A stretch of DNA of 64,000 bases from Capronia americana (GCA_016110215.1 JADWQD010000015.1:558001-622000), one strand, 5' to 3'. Positions 43,955-56,157 are shown, counted from the stretch's first letter. Notes: generated from the sequence alone by a model not told the origin. Translations and numbers: made by a program.

Positions 43955-44787
43955 TCCACGGAGCGCGTACCCAGTATCGTATTCGTTTCGAAACGGGGAT
44001 TTCGACCCGAGGCAGGCTGCAAAGAGAAGTATGGAGAGGAGATCGCAGTAAACGAGCAATGAGGGGGTGGAGTCGGGCGGGTTAATTAGCTTGGGATGTC
44101 GGGGCTCGGAAAATCAGGTGCGCAGAGAGAGGGAGGGGGAAAGAATTACACCTACGAGGTAGTGGGTAATTATTAAGGAATTTCCCGAGCCTGTGTACCT
44201 CGTACTGTACCTAGACGGTACGAATTACGAGACTTTGAGCTGACTCAGGGGAGTTTGAGAATGGGCCGCCAATTCGAAGTGCTGAGGATACCTTATTATC
44301 TGGTCGTTGTGAGTTTCATAGTAGATATATGGTGGATTGTGGGACACGAGGATGAGTAATATCAATGTCAAAGTCAACATCCAAGTCAAAGATGAAGTTG
44401 AGGATCGAGTTTTCGATACAGTACCTTGATAATGTACTGGCGAAATGACGCAGATGCCGCGGAACATCAACATACAACACAGTTTACAGCAGCACATGTG
44501 CTAGCGCTAGTCCTAATAGTACCCTAGCTAGTACACCCTACTATCCTTTGGCCCTTGATCACGGTTGTCCAGTACAGTCCGTTATACGCGCCTCCCCGGC
44601 GGTTAACAACTCCCTTACTCCCACCGTCCAGCCCCAGATAATCAACTCCGTCAACAAAACGACACCTCGATGGGAGTTGACATTTCCTCAAATCATCTCC
44701 GAACAGGATCTCCCATAAATCCGATCACTTTCTTGACGAAAATCACTTTCCATCCAAGGTCAATCCACTCCCCTTTCATTCTTCCAT

Positions 44788-44830
44788 TCCTCCATCCATT
44801 CATCTATCCATCCATCTATCCACCCATCCC
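44788..44830. repeat. (CATC)n-type simple repeat
   Basis: A run of CATCCATT/CATCTATC words about 43 bp long in noncoding DNA downstream of the small minus-strand gene. Confidence 0.8.
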
Positions 44831-44892
44831 ACTACCGGCAAGTCACCACTGCCCTCCATTTCTGATGCTTCCTTCCTTGCCTTCCCCGCCCT

Positions 44893-45469
44893 TTAGCCAT
44901 CATATTCTCCGGGCTTCCGACCGCGACTCATGAACGCGTCCACGGCATTCGTGTACACCTCGGCCTCGTCGCCCTTGTCCCCGTTCAGGAACGAATACCA
45001 CTTAACCTCGCCGCCTTCCACCATGACGGGCGAGGCGAACGGCGCCCGCTCAGGGCCGAGATAATCCCACAATCTTTCCTGTATGGCGAAGCAGAATTAG
45101 AGTCAGAGTGAGAGTCAGAGTCAGAGTCAGTCGAGCAAAAAAGGCCTGCGGCTGTGCCCCCCCGACCCCTCCCGAGAGACTGGAACCGCCTCCTCCGACA
45201 TAAGTTAACAGACGTACCAGTTGGTGCCACAACTTCTCATTCACCTCCTTGCTGAGTAGCATGGTGTCGGGGTCAAAGTAAGGCAAGGTCGACAGATTGT
45301 GCGTCTTCTTCGCTTGGACGCTGAGGTTGGTCCACTGCGTGTCGCACCATAGTTGCTTGCGGTAGTCGTTCTTGTAGCTCTCTTTCTGGGCAAAGGGTTT
45401 GGTGTGTCGTGATGCTGAGTTGATGATGTCGGCGGCCGACTTGCGGGCTGTGGTTGATGCGGTGTACAT
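44893..45469 (-). CDS. Small conserved-looking protein of unknown function
   Basis: Two exons (45469-45218, 45078-44893) give 145 aa. The 139-bp intron starts GTACGT and ends CCATACAG, joining NEKLWHQL to ERLWDYLG exactly at a heptad-like helix, which supports the model. The intron contains an AGAGTC microsatellite (about 45097-45130). The N-terminus (MYTASTTARKSAADIINSASRH) could be a short amphipathic or mitochondrial targeting helix. The rest is charged, with many aromatic residues (QLWCDTQWTNLS, GGEVKWYSFLNGDKGDEAEVY) and a basic end (MSRGRKPGEYDG). I do not recognise a family. Neat splicing and even composition argue that it is a real gene. Confidence 0.72.
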
Positions 45470-46149
45470 GATGACAGAGAGCGTCGGTTTGGCCTCACGA
45501 ACTAGTATGTGCCGGTGAGAGGGACTGACAAAGTCGTAATTATTGGCAGGCTGGGAAGTGCTACCAGTTACATATTATGTCTGACGGGGCGGCAGCTTCG
45601 GGAGAGTTGCGGGATTTTCGAGCTACGGAGGGTCATAAAGTCAGGACATGCACTTATGACTTCAAATTGCCTTTGAAGCTTCATTGTTCATGTCAACCTG
45701 CTGTTTACAAGCCCCATGAGCCCCAGCAAGCGGTACAAGCTCGAAGCAGAAGTCCCGGCCCAAGGCAAGCAGTGGTCATGAGTAAAGGTACAGGACAAGG
45801 ATATCGCTGTCATCCAGGTTCAATCCCACGCCTCCGACATGTTGACACAGGTTTCATCTCAGCTTCATTTCACCTTGCAATGTTGTTCATCGTCTGCTAT
45901 GGAATTCAGCTCACACTGTATTGCAATTCCGCTTGGGAATATTCCCCCTTTAGAGGCCTCCAGTTCACCATCAGCATATCACTTTGTTTCATTTCATTTC
46001 GTTTCGTCAGATCGTTGCTGTTTCCGGCAGCTTGCGAAAAAAGACTCCTTCCGCGTCTCCATCATGCATTTCCAAGACATATGTGTAATGGATGTCTGGA
46101 TACCCAACTAATAGCCGCCAGGGCGAAGCTATAGCCGCACTTACCACCT
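45470..46149. other. Intergenic, one doubtful plus-strand ORF
   Basis: About 680 bp. A 185-codon plus-strand frame (45577-46134) spans most of it, but it has no motif and mixes Cys-rich and hydrophobic stretches, so it was not called. It likely holds the promoter of the 145-aa gene and the 3' end of the DUF1996 gene. Confidence 0.4.
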
Positions 46150-47691
46150 TTACAGCGGGCCATTGTGGTGACCATGTCTGCGTTTGTGGCCTCTCCGATG
46201 GACATGTGCAACCGACGACGGGACATCTTGCACAGTCACGGTCACAACTTCCTCCACCAAAACCAAGTTCATCATGACACCATTGCTCATGAAAGCGGTT
46301 GTGGTTGTGCGTTGACTCTTGGATGTGCATGGACTGAGTGTGGTGGCCGGGGGCGAAGTTGACATGGAAGCGGTAGGTCCAGGAGTGGGCACGGCAGGAG
46401 TGAACACTGCTGTGGTGTTGGCAGTGGGCGCAGGTTTAGCAACCGGCGCTGTGGCTCCCGGCACAGGACCCATGGTGGCAGATCCAGGGCCAGCCTGAAT
46501 TTGGACATTTCCCGGCAATTGTTGAATGAGATTGATCGGCTCGTTCTGAAGAATTTCGGGCGTCTCCATCTTGCATTGAGTGCCAGCATCGACTGCTTGG
46601 AGGTCGAAGATTGGACAGTCATCCTGGTTGCCGGAAGCCTGCTGAGGAAGGTTGCATGCAGGGCTGTCGATGGCACTCTGCAGGACACCTGCATCCCAGG
46701 CACACATGAAGTCTCCATGATAGCCATAACCTGTGGGATCACCGTTGGAGAAGGTAAACTGTCCGTCCATTCCTGCGAAGAGGTTTGTTTGATAGATAGT
46801 TTCATAGAACAGTGTTGGCAAGCGCACAGGATATCCGTCTGGACATTCACCATTTTGAATTTCGTTCGGATAGGCGACATGGCTGCTGTGATCTTCACTG
46901 TCGAGATCCTTTCCGTTCCAGCAGGACGGAAACATCACCTCAGCGCGGATCCCATCTGCACATTGGGCGTCAAGGAAAGACTTGTCTCGCAGGTAGTGGT
47001 ATTGACGTGCGCCCTCAGGCTGTGCGCTGTAGTTCAGACAGTTGAAACCAAGAGCCTTTTCCATGAGTGCCGGTTGAGTTTTGTCGCTGGCATTCCAGTT
47101 TGACATTGGCGGGTCAGGATTGGGGCCGAGAAAAGCGCGCTTCATGGGATTGCCTGCGATCATGCGGAAATTCTGGGGGAACGCAGTGATTGGGTCTTGG
47201 AAGACAGGGTCACGCTCGGTGAAGTAGTACCTGCGCATCCAAAATGTCAGTCGGGGGGCACGTGGATTCGCATTCGGGAAGACTTCGGGGGATTCCTTAC
47301 ACAGTCAAACCGCCAGATGTGGGAATCATTTCGAGAGTGCCATTGCCGTGCTGGAAGTACATGCGCGGAGTCCAGTAGGCAGAGTGGTCTTGCAGGATGG
47401 AGCAGCTCGTGCAGTTAGACGCCAGAAGTTCTTCAAGGGTTGGCTCAAGTCCCATATCTGTGACAGCGTCAGTTTTTCTTTCCGTCGCGAGCGGTGATCA
47501 AACTCACTGGATGCGCCAAAAATAACGTGGAGATGCTGTGATGGGTTGCCGGGGGCGACAATAGGATCAATTCTGCCGTTGCCCAGTTCGCCGTGGCAGA
47601 GGTGGCGGAAAAAGGCATTGGCTGGGCCAGCGAAGAAGAGGGACGAGAGGAGAATGATGGCGGCTTTGAACTTGACGCGTGGGTTCGTCAT
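46150..47691 (-). CDS. Secreted DUF1996 protein
   Basis: Three exons (47691-47508, 47457-47301, 47230-46150) give 473 aa. The introns start GTGAGT and GTAAGG and join FGAS to NMGLEP and GLTV to YYFTERD. Residues 1-26 are a signal peptide (AAIILLSSLFFAGPANA). The DUF1996 domain spans about 27-280, with CHGELGNGRIDPIVAPGNPSQHLHVIFG, then CTSCSILQDHSAYWTPRMYF, MIAGNPMKRA, FPSCWNGKDLDSEDHSSHVAYP and YGYHGDFMCAWD; these His/Asp/Cys blocks are the family's conserved core. A Pro/Thr-rich segment of about 100 residues follows, probably O-glycosylated and wall-anchored. The end is basic and His-rich (RRGHKRRHGHH). The biochemical role of DUF1996 is not established; an extracellular enzyme is suspected. 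Confidence 0.92.
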
Positions 47692-49724
47692 TGTCGGATT
47701 GGTATCGGATTGTGCAGAATATTGGCTGCGAAAGAGTGCTTGAAGGTTGCAATTGACGACCTGGTAGATCGGTCGGTGGTGTGGAAGTTGAGGAGTAAGG
47801 AACGAATGTGTAAAGGAGTGGAAAAATAATGACGGGCTGATCGATAAATGAGTGTGCGAGGTCGGTCGAGCAGCGGAAAGGGAGCGGTGGTTGCGAAAAA
47901 TAGAAGAGCGCAAGACGAAGGTGAGTTCGTCGATGAGGGATTGACTGGTGAAGTGAGCAAAAAAGTGCGGGAGGAGGGAAAGCGCCGTGGTTCACTTACC
48001 GCCAAAATTTGGTGACCGCGACCCCAAGTTCACTCCTCGGCCCTGCTCTATTGACCGCTGTTCACTTCACCTGGTCGCCGCAGCGCTCGCAGTCCACCGT
48101 GAAGTCCTTGTCACCTTGGAATCTCACTGTTGCTGCGCTGCCGCCAAGGCTCCGACCCAGCGCCGCACTGGGTGTACAGTGAATATCGTTCGGCTCTTTG
48201 GATCCTCTACCACCACCACAGGACAGATATTGAGTGCAGACGCAAGTACGGGGTCAGGGTCCAGCGGCAGTCGCAAAAGAGTCGTGGATACCAATCAGCT
48301 ATGTGCGGGCTGGTTAGCCAGTTTCCCAGTTCTCTCAGAGAATATGGAACTGCGACAAGCAATAACGCTGGCAAGGCGATAATGAGCGGACGTTGTTGTT
48401 TTGGAGCACACAACAGGAGGCGACAAGAATAAATCCACAAGGAAACGAGGGTAGCATCACACATAAAGAGAAGATGCTCAACAAAGACTGCTTCACCAGC
48501 CTCAGCTCCTCCTCTTACAGACATGGTCATTCGTTTGCGCCTGGCTTCATCCGCTTCATCCCCGCTGTTCGGGAATCCAACATCGGGGATCCGTGGCTGG
48601 TGCAGAACCATGGATTGGAATCCAGCTGAAATCTCAATTCCTGCTGGTTGCCTTGCTCCTGTCTGCGCAAGAGGCCAAGCACAGAAAGAAGTCCTGCCTT
48701 TCGCGCCTGGCCTGCCTTTAATTCCTTTATCGTTGCACGTGTGCCATGACATGTCTTTGTCATCGTCAATGCGAGATCCCGTATGCTAATCTCCGCCGGT
48801 GTACAGTGCCGGAGATGAACAAACAGAGGCGATTGGAAGGCCCCTTGTCAGAGATGTCCCAGAGTCGGGCAGGATACCTGCTTTGACATGTCACGGGTCG
48901 CGGCCATGTTGTTAGAAGGTGATAAATACAACCATCCCTTGCGTCACCAATGAGCGAGGTTCGCTTACGGCCACAGTGGTCCTCGTGTTCTCAATCAACG
49001 AGGGCACCGAGCAATGATGGATCCGGCCAGGTTGTGACCGTACCCCGGCGGAATCTGCGGGAAAACTGGGCAATGTGACTCTGAAGAGCACATTTTCCGT
49101 GTGGAAAGGAAGAAGAAAGTCGTCGAGAAAAAGATGACTTGGACGGCGTCTTCGGATCGACTTGGTAACGCTAAAATAGATCGTCTACGCTAGCCATTAT
49201 CCCACGCAATAGGGGTCTCCAGGCGTGTGCTTTCTTGTCCTACTCAAGACGTCGCAGAACCCTGAATCGGGACCGGATATCCATCAAGGGCTCAGCAATC
49301 CAAGTCGCCGGAGGCTGCCAGCCAATTAGACGCCTCTTACGGAAGCTGCGTGTGGCGTCCCGAAGTACCTCGCCGATAACCGTTGGTACGCGAATCCCAG
49401 ACACGTTTGCCCCCTGCGCACCCTGCCAACGGCTCGGAGTAGCGCGCATCGAATTGTTTGCCCAGCGAAAGGGGGAAAATTTCTTCCCTTGGTAGGATTG
49501 TGGAATAGTAAACCTCTGGCAGAATTCGGTACAGCCATGAACCGATCACGAAGACTTACGTCGGGGTCAGGTCACAGGATGGAAATAGATAGGACGGCAG
49601 GTCAGTCAGTGCCCGCCGGATGTGTACGTCTCTGACCAGGAACAGATCGGGAGGGCGAGATGGCCCTCACCCGGAGTACGTTGCACAAATCGACCCCTAC
49701 GATATCGCTAACCGCCCAACAGTG
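47692..49724. other. Intergenic between divergent genes, nothing recognised
   Basis: Two kilobases between the DUF1996 gene (-) and the asparaginase gene (+). The longest frame is 181 codons on the minus strand (48207-48752) without a motif. Both promoters must lie here. Confidence 0.45.
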
Positions 49725-51614
49725 ATGAGCAATATCTCCACCACGGGTCATATTCCCGAGGCTCGGGTGCTCATCATCATGACTGGAGGTACCATCTGTA
49801 TGCAAAAATCTCCAAACGGCCTCGTCCCGGCGCGGAACTTCTTGGAAAGATGCATGGCGCCGCGGCCGGAATTCAACGACGGGGAGACCCATGACCCTAT
49901 GGAAGTGAGGTTCCACGATGGGCCCGACGGCCTGGGCAATTTGCAGAGCCTGCGGACGCCAACAAGCGTGTACGGGAAACGGGTCAGGCAAGTCAACTGC
50001 TTCCAGCATCGTCACTCTGTCATAGCAGTCGGCTATGAGATGAGACATCGTCTTTTACCTTGCTGACTTCTTTCCAGATACGTTGTACTGGAGTTCGAGC
50101 CACTGCTCGACTCGTCGTCCATCGACAGCCAAGGATGGTCCGAGATTGCGCAAACAATATTCCAAAATTACAAGCTTTTCGACGGATTCGTCGTCCTTCA
50201 TGGCACGGACAGTCTCGCTTACACTTGTTCAGCTCTGAGCTTCATGTTGCAGAACCTGGGCAAGCCCGTAATACTCACCGGTATGTCCGTCCACAGCACA
50301 GTCACGTGCGAGATCCAACGTGCGCTTCGCCTTCCCCTCGAGTGGTCCCCCAGATTCAGGAGTGCGCGGGCGTGCTGTTCATAGGACGTCGGAGCGTCAT
50401 TTGCATATGTGCGTGGAGTGGATGAAGCTGACGGTCAAAAGGTTCCCAGGTGCCTTTCTCCGAACGCAAGAATGACGCGTTGGAAAATCTTCTCGACTCG
50501 TTGGATATAGCAGGGCACTTCATGATCCCTGAGGTCTGTCTCTGCTTCAACTCCACCCTGTTTCGAGGCAACAGAACGACGAAGGTGTCGGCAAACGCCT
50601 TCGACGCGTTTGCATCTCCCAACTTCCCCCCTTTGGCCAAAATCTCTGCGATTGACACCAATGTGGAATGGAGTCTTGTCACAAGGTCAACGTCTTTGGA
50701 AGCCTTCAGCATTCAGCCAAACCTCCAGATTCATTACGTGGCTTGCCTGCGCATTTTTCCGGGTATCAAACCTAGTATGGTGGAATCGGTTCTGAGGACC
50801 GAAGGCTTGCAAGGCCTTGTTCTTGAGACGTTTGGTGCTGGGAATGCTCCAAGCGGGCACGATAACAAACTCACCAAGGTGATCACCGAGGCCGTGCAGC
50901 GCGGCATTGTGATTGTGAACATCACTCAGTGCTTGACCGGGGGTGTCAACCCGCTCTATGCGCCGGGGAAGGTTCTTGGCCGTGCAGGAGTCGTCGCGGG
51001 TGGTGATATGACGAGCGAAGCCGCGCTGACCAAGCTGTCGTATCTGCTGGGTCTACCCGGGGCGACGCCAGATTCCGTGGCCAAAGGCATGGCAATTTCA
51101 ATTCGCGGTGAGCTTTCCGAGCACGCGGGCACCATCTTCAGACATCCAACAGGCGAGCTCTCGTCGCCGGTCACCCAGCTAACAGCCATCGCCTATGCGA
51201 TTGCCAGCGGCGATATCGAGAAAGTGAAAGACCTGCTTCAGAACGACAGCCAACTCATGAACCGTGCTGACTACTCTGGAAATACGCCGGCCCATCTCGC
51301 AGCGACGGGCCCCAGCCTGGCCATCCTTCGGCACCTTCTCTCCCTTGGAGCATCGTAAGTCTGGAGAAATCTCTGCATTTCCACTTCCCTCCCGCCAATA
51401 CAAGCTAACTGACTTTCGTAGGGTACACATCCGGAACCACACTGGATCAGGAAGGACGCCACTCTTTCTTGCCGCCAACGCAGGCCTGTTGCCGCATGTT
51501 TTGCTCTTACGGCAGGCGGGCGGACATCTCCATGCCGAAGAGTTGGAGACGGCTAGACTCCATGCAAGCCAAAGACCAGACGTATGGAAGGCAGCCGGAC
51601 TGGAGACGCTCTAG
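49725..51614 (+). CDS. L-asparaginase with C-terminal ankyrin repeats
   Basis: Four exons (49725-49987, 50078-50280, 50442-51354, 51422-51614) give 523 aa. The enzyme hydrolyses asparagine to aspartate and ammonia. The type I (cytosolic) asparaginase domain covers about 1-360: IMTGGTI with the nucleophile T23, then VVLHGTDSLAYT with T131-D132, and ILTGSQVPFSERKNDALENL. After about residue 400, two to three ankyrin repeats follow (GNTPAHLAATGPSLAILRHLLSLGAS, GRTPLFLAANAGLLPHVLLLRQAGG), as in animal and some fungal asparaginases. Intron 1 (49988-50077) appears to use a GC donor (AG|GCAAGT): only that site joins GKRVR to YVVLEFEP in frame. Intron 2 (161 bp) and intron 3 (67 bp) are ordinary. An NmrA-like gene lies downstream, so nitrogen control is a thematic neighbour. 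Confidence 0.92.
49988..50077 (+). other. Probable GC-AG intron
   Basis: Exon 1 ends ...GTCAG and the intron begins GCAAGT, the classical GC donor consensus. A CTGAC branch lies 18 bp before TTTCCAG. The GT at CAA|GTCAAC nearby would put the next exon out of frame. Confidence 0.8.
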
Positions 51615-52864
51615 GAGACCTGGAGCGGCCGGTGCGGGTGAGGACCTTGGAGCCATCATGATCCCCACCAAGGTCAAGCGAAAGCCAGCGGTATCGGCAT
51701 ATGTTTCATAACGGGTGCTTTCGCGCCCATTGGATGTCTGGACCACACCGCAGGCTAAGGCGCCCCTAACATGCCATGCAAGATCACCGATGATTACCTC
51801 GGCGTGCGTCCACGCCTCGTGGCATCATGCGACGGTTTTTGAATGCAACTTCCAGGGCTAAAATGGTCAAGCCACGAGCAAGTCACCCGTGGGTGACACG
51901 TCATATTTCATGGGACGCTGCCAACTACACCCATGGGATGATAGGCCTGCCAAAGTCCAGCGCAATGGGGCCGCGGAGGTGCCCGGAGTGAGGATTGACG
52001 ATGCCCAGCTTTGGTACCCGCCACAGGCAGCTTATCTCGTCACCGACATCTAAGTGGGACTACTTGTTATTCATGGGAACCACCTGGCGGGCTCCCAAGC
52101 GATCGTTCATGTCATGGCCGTGAGGTATTATGCTATGGGCGAAGCCGTTAGCCCACACGAGCCAGGGAGCCAGGGAGCCGGATGACCCTTGGAGCGGGTT
52201 GCCACTCTCCCCGCCTTTTCGATAGGCCTGGTCGTCCCCCCCGCATTTGATTTGGCGGCCTGTGCCTGACAAACCCATGGATGGCGGAATCCGGCTGGTA
52301 ACCGTCGTCACCTCCTGTGCCTCTTGTGCTACCCCCTCAACAAATCGAGGCGGCGGCTTCGAAGCAACTGACGGATTTGGGTTATTGTTCCTCAACGGCC
52401 CATCAGACACACAGAGGGCGTGTGAAATGTCGTGCTCAGCATGGACCCGGCACCCGCTACTACCTTTGTCCCCGGTTACGTAAAGGATAAGCTGCATCAG
52501 GTTTGGCGGTGATAGACGTTTTTCTCGCACACAGTCACAGAATTTTGCTCGGTCCAAGGGTCCTCGAATGATCAGACCGGGCTGGCGCACGGAGTCCCAG
52601 TGACTCTCTTGCCCAATACGGCGGTATGGCTATTCTCATGATTCCTTCCCAACGTTTGGGAAACTTACGGTGTGGTCGCTCCTTCTTTTCTGTTTTTCTA
52701 TTCAACCTTCCGGGCAGCTGCAAGGATCATCAAATCCGTGGATTTTAGCTGCTGTTCTCTTCTGGTGCGCAAATTGCCATTACACTTTCTCGCAAGTCTG
52801 TCTTTCCCGTCGAGTTCTCAGCCTTAGGCCTCTCGGTCTGACCGCACGAGGCATATATTGCCAC
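51615..52864. other. Intergenic, nothing recognised
   Basis: About 1.25 kb between two plus-strand genes. A 176-codon minus-strand frame (52060-52590) has no motif and was not called. The final part is the promoter/leader of the NmrA-like gene. Confidence 0.45.
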
Positions 52865-54110
52865 ATGCCAAACAAGAGCAAGACTATAGCCATCGTCAAC
52901 GGTACTGGTCGTCAAGCGGCGTCGGTCATCCGAACAGTGACGGCTCTTGGTTATGCCGTTCGGGCGCAAGTCCATTCCTTGCAAGGTCTGGTAGCTGAGG
53001 AGCTCGCCGAGTTCCCCAATGTCACCTTGTTCGAGGGACCGTTGTTGAACAACCAAGTCCTCATCGACACCATATTCGAGGGCGCTCAGATAGCCTTCAT
53101 CAACACCAATCCCCTCGGCGGCGATGAGATCAAAATAGGCAAGGCTCTGGCCAACGCGGCCAAGAAGCGGAACATTCAGCATTTCATCTACAGCAGCATG
53201 CCCGATCATTCGATACACAACCCCCACTGGCCGGCTTTGCCGCAATGGGCTTGCAAGTTCACGGTCGAAAACTACATCCGGCAGCTTGGCCTGCCGTCCA
53301 CCTTTGTCTATGCGGGAATCTACAACAACAACTTCACCAGCTTACCCTATCCTCTGTTCTGCATGGAGTTCAAGGACAATGGGCGGCTCGAATGGAGAGC
53401 GCCTTTTCATCCAGATACCAAATTACCTTGGCTGGACGCAGAACACGATGTTGGCCCTGCGGTGTTGCAGATCTTCAAGGACGGCCCGAGCAAGTGGAAT
53501 GGGCACAGGTACGTTACACTCAATCACTCCCGTCCCGTTTTACAGAGTTTTCCGCCCTGGCCCCGAGCCAACAAATGGGCATAATGACTCCGGAAGTCGT
53601 GTCCGGAGTTGCATTTTTGGCGGTCGATCATCACCATTTCAGGTGCGACGGAAGCACGCGGCCGATTTAGATCTGACACTCGGCATCACTAGGATCGCCC
53701 TGGCATTTGAGATGCTCACACCCATCCAAGTTTGTCAAGCCTTTGAACAAGCCCTGGAGCGGCCGTGCAAGTACGTCTTCGACAAACATATCGAAGTCAA
53801 GGTCCCTGTTCCCAACGGTTATCGCGAACAACTCGCCGGCATCGAAATCCTCTTCGGACATTATAATGCGCCTTATTTCCCGGGCCCTGACTTCGACTAC
53901 GACACGAGACGCAAGGGCAGCAACGAGACCATCACGCCGGGCCGAAACAGCAGCGAGTCGCGCAAAGCCAAAGCTGGCAAATTGACAGACGAAGCTCGAG
54001 CTCTCTGGCCGGCGTACAGGCCCATCTACGAGTACGCTAGGGAAGCTTTCATTGTCGAGGAGGAAGCGAATGGGAAGACTTGGATGATTGATAAAAGCGT
54101 GAGCACTTGA
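52865..54110 (+). CDS. NmrA-like protein
   Basis: Two exons (52865-53508, 53693-54110) give 353 aa. The intron is 184 bp (GTACGT...CACTAG) and joins KWNGH-R to IALAFEML. NmrA-type proteins are SDR-fold dinucleotide sensors without catalysis; the founding member restrains a GATA factor in nitrogen metabolite repression. Here the N-terminal Rossmann motif is IAIVNGTGRQAASVIR (GxGxxA type) after MPNKSK. Other family blocks are FINTNPLGGDE, HFIYSSMPDHS, WPALPQWACKFTVENYIRQLGLPSTFVYAGIYNNN and LPWLDAEHDVGPAV. The usual catalytic Tyr-x3-Lys is absent (FTVENYI), as expected. Length matches NmrA (about 350 aa). Whether it is the true NmrA or one of the many fungal paralogues cannot be decided here. 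Confidence 0.9.
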
Positions 54111-55288
54111 GGTTTTTGGATCTTCCCTCATCCCATTTGTCTGGTCACGGCCGTTTTGGTATTCGACGAATTTCTGGTCTGTAAACTAGTGAGCATGGAA
54201 CAAGCATAGCAGGTGTCATATTGCCTGGGTTACGACGGGTTGGTAAACCGGGAGCATGTGGGCGTATTGCATTGAGCACTTACAATACTGGACGACGGCG
54301 ACCTTGCGTGACGAACTTCGCTTTAATCAATCCCGTACAAATGATTCGGACCTCTTTTTCGCTTCCACCTTCACCAGATCCAACAACGTCGCGAGAGGTG
54401 CCGGCGACTCTACTCGACAGATTGACCACGCAGATTGACCACCAAGACGCGGCAGAGTTGGTCTCATCCGTCCGAACTCTTTCTGACTTTTGTGCCCGCT
54501 CTTCCGAATTGTCGGGCTCGAACAAACTCTGCAAGTGGGCTGCTCGATTCATTACTAATAAGAACGCTCCGAGAATCCCAAAGCAGGTGACAATAACCGC
54601 CCGCGATGATGCAATCGAGAATAGAGCCATCACGACTGGTGTCACCTCAGAGGACCATTACAGTATTCCACCGTCCAAACAGTAATCAAGACAGCCCGCT
54701 CCCTGTATCGTGGGTGCGCTGAAGCAGAGCGAGCGCCAGGTCTTCTCGACCTTTCCGACCATGAAGCAAACCGCAAGACACACGGTACGAGTCCGAGTCC
54801 GAATACCTGTCGGTGCCAGGTGCCAGCAGGCAATACCACCTACAGTACTCGGTGTCAGAATTCTGCGCCCACCAGAACCCAAGTTTTGGTGTGACTTGTA
54901 CTGTTTCTTTATTTACTGTGGTTAAGTTGAGATGCGTCGAGCGTAGATTTTGGGTGACCATGCTGGTCTAGAAAGGATTCTAGACTTCAGCATGCCTACT
55001 GGAAACACAAGGAAAAAGAACCTGTTGTGGCAAGAAAGCTAGGTACCTAGGTATGTGTGAGCTGTCCTTGATGACTCAGCGTGGACTGGGGGGATTTTGT
55101 TGAGTCTCGATTTTATTTTTATTTTTCAGCGAAATCTTTCTATACAAGACTGAACATACGCCCCTCTTCTCACATCTTGCTTTGGGCGTCTCGGGTCCTG
55201 CTAATTCGTTTTTTTTCGCATTATTAGCAAGCAGCTGCTTTTGCTTTTGTGCTGGGCTTACTCTCTTTGACGCGGGCATCGGCTAAAT
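54111..55288. other. Intergenic, nothing recognised
   Basis: About 1.2 kb. Frames of up to 154 codons occur near 54221-54685 without motifs. The last few hundred bases are T-rich and precede the phosphatase gene. Confidence 0.45.
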
Positions 55289-56157
55289 ATGTCGGACAAA
55301 GATGCGGCCACGCCTCGACTGTTCCTAATACGCCACGGTAAGGCTTTCATTCTCCCCGCGTCTTTCGGAGTTCTGTGGGTTTGGAACAGGCAGTCACTAT
55401 CCTCATCCTGAAGCAGCCTGCGACTGATAACCTCCATCGTTGCTGGCACCCTTTCCTTTGAACTTACACAAGCTGTTTCTTCATAGGTGAAACCGAATGG
55501 TCGCGCAATGGCCGCTACACCGGAATTAGCGACATTCCTCTCCTGCCCGAAGGCGAAGAGAGAGTCCGCCAAACAGCCTCGGTTGTCTTCGGTGGTGGAC
55601 GATTGATCGACCCCGGCAGGCTCACATATGTCATATGCAGTCCCAGGAAACGCGCGCGACGGACACTAGAGATCCTGCTTGAGCAGATCCAGGACCCCAC
55701 CACCAAGAAGATGCTCGAGGACAACACGAATGTGACTGAGAAGATCGCAGAATGGGGATATGGCGACTACGAGGGCCTCTACATCCATCAGATCCAAAAG
55801 CTCCGCAAGTCGAGAGGTCTCGACAAGGACCGAGCGTGGGACATTTGGCGAGATGGGTGCGAAGGGCGCGGAGGAGAGTCAGCCGCACAGGTCCAAGAAC
55901 GCCTCGACGGGCTGATTTCGCAAATCACCTCGACACACAAGGAAGCGTTGGAGAAAGGCGACAGGAAAAGCAACATCGTTGTAGTAGCCCACGGCCACAT
56001 ATTGAGAGCATTTGTCAAGAGGTGGTTGAATTTCGACATGGGCGCAAGGCTGGAGTTGATGCTGGAGCCGGGGGGCGTCTGCGGGTTGAGTTATGCGCAT
56101 GGGCACGTTGAGCAGAGGGCGGTCCTCGTCGGCATGAGCTTCCCGGGTTCGACCTGA
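55289..56157 (+). CDS. shb17: Sedoheptulose-1,7-bisphosphatase, histidine-phosphatase type
   Basis: Two exons (55289-55337, 55487-56157) give 239 aa. The 149-bp intron splits the Gly of the active site, joining LIRH to GETEW. Shb17-type enzymes dephosphorylate sedoheptulose-1,7-bisphosphate and feed riboneogenesis in the cytosol. The catalytic RHG is R15-H16-G17, with GETEWSRNGRYTGISDIPL after it. The SPRKRARRTLEIL helix supplies the second phosphate-binding Arg. EWGYGDYEG provides the acid, LRKSRGLDKDRAWDIWRDGCE is the Shb17-specific stretch, and VVVAHGHILR carries the second His. Length is slightly below the yeast form. Assignment among phosphoglycerate-mutase-like proteins rests on the DYEG...IWRDGCE block. 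Confidence 0.9.

Larger units (their letters stand above)
43531..44892. other. Intergenic with a local duplication and simple repeats
   Basis: No gene recognised in 1.36 kb. It holds a 46-49-bp tandem duplication at 43860-43954 and an (ATCC)n/(ATCT)n-type simple repeat at about 44788-44830. Confidence 0.5.

Noticed and set aside
45815..45850. tRNA-like B box (GGTTCAATCCC)
   Set aside because: No matching A box or cloverleaf arms could be found upstream at the right distance.
45577..46134. 185-codon plus-strand ORF
   Set aside because: No motif, mixed composition, and it runs tail-to-tail into the DUF1996 gene; probably chance.
48207..48752. 181-codon minus-strand ORF
   Set aside because: A hydrophobic stretch is present but no domain, intron or homologous motif; not protein-like overall.
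52060..52590. 176-codon minus-strand ORF
   Set aside because: No recognisable motif and poor composition in an intergenic region.
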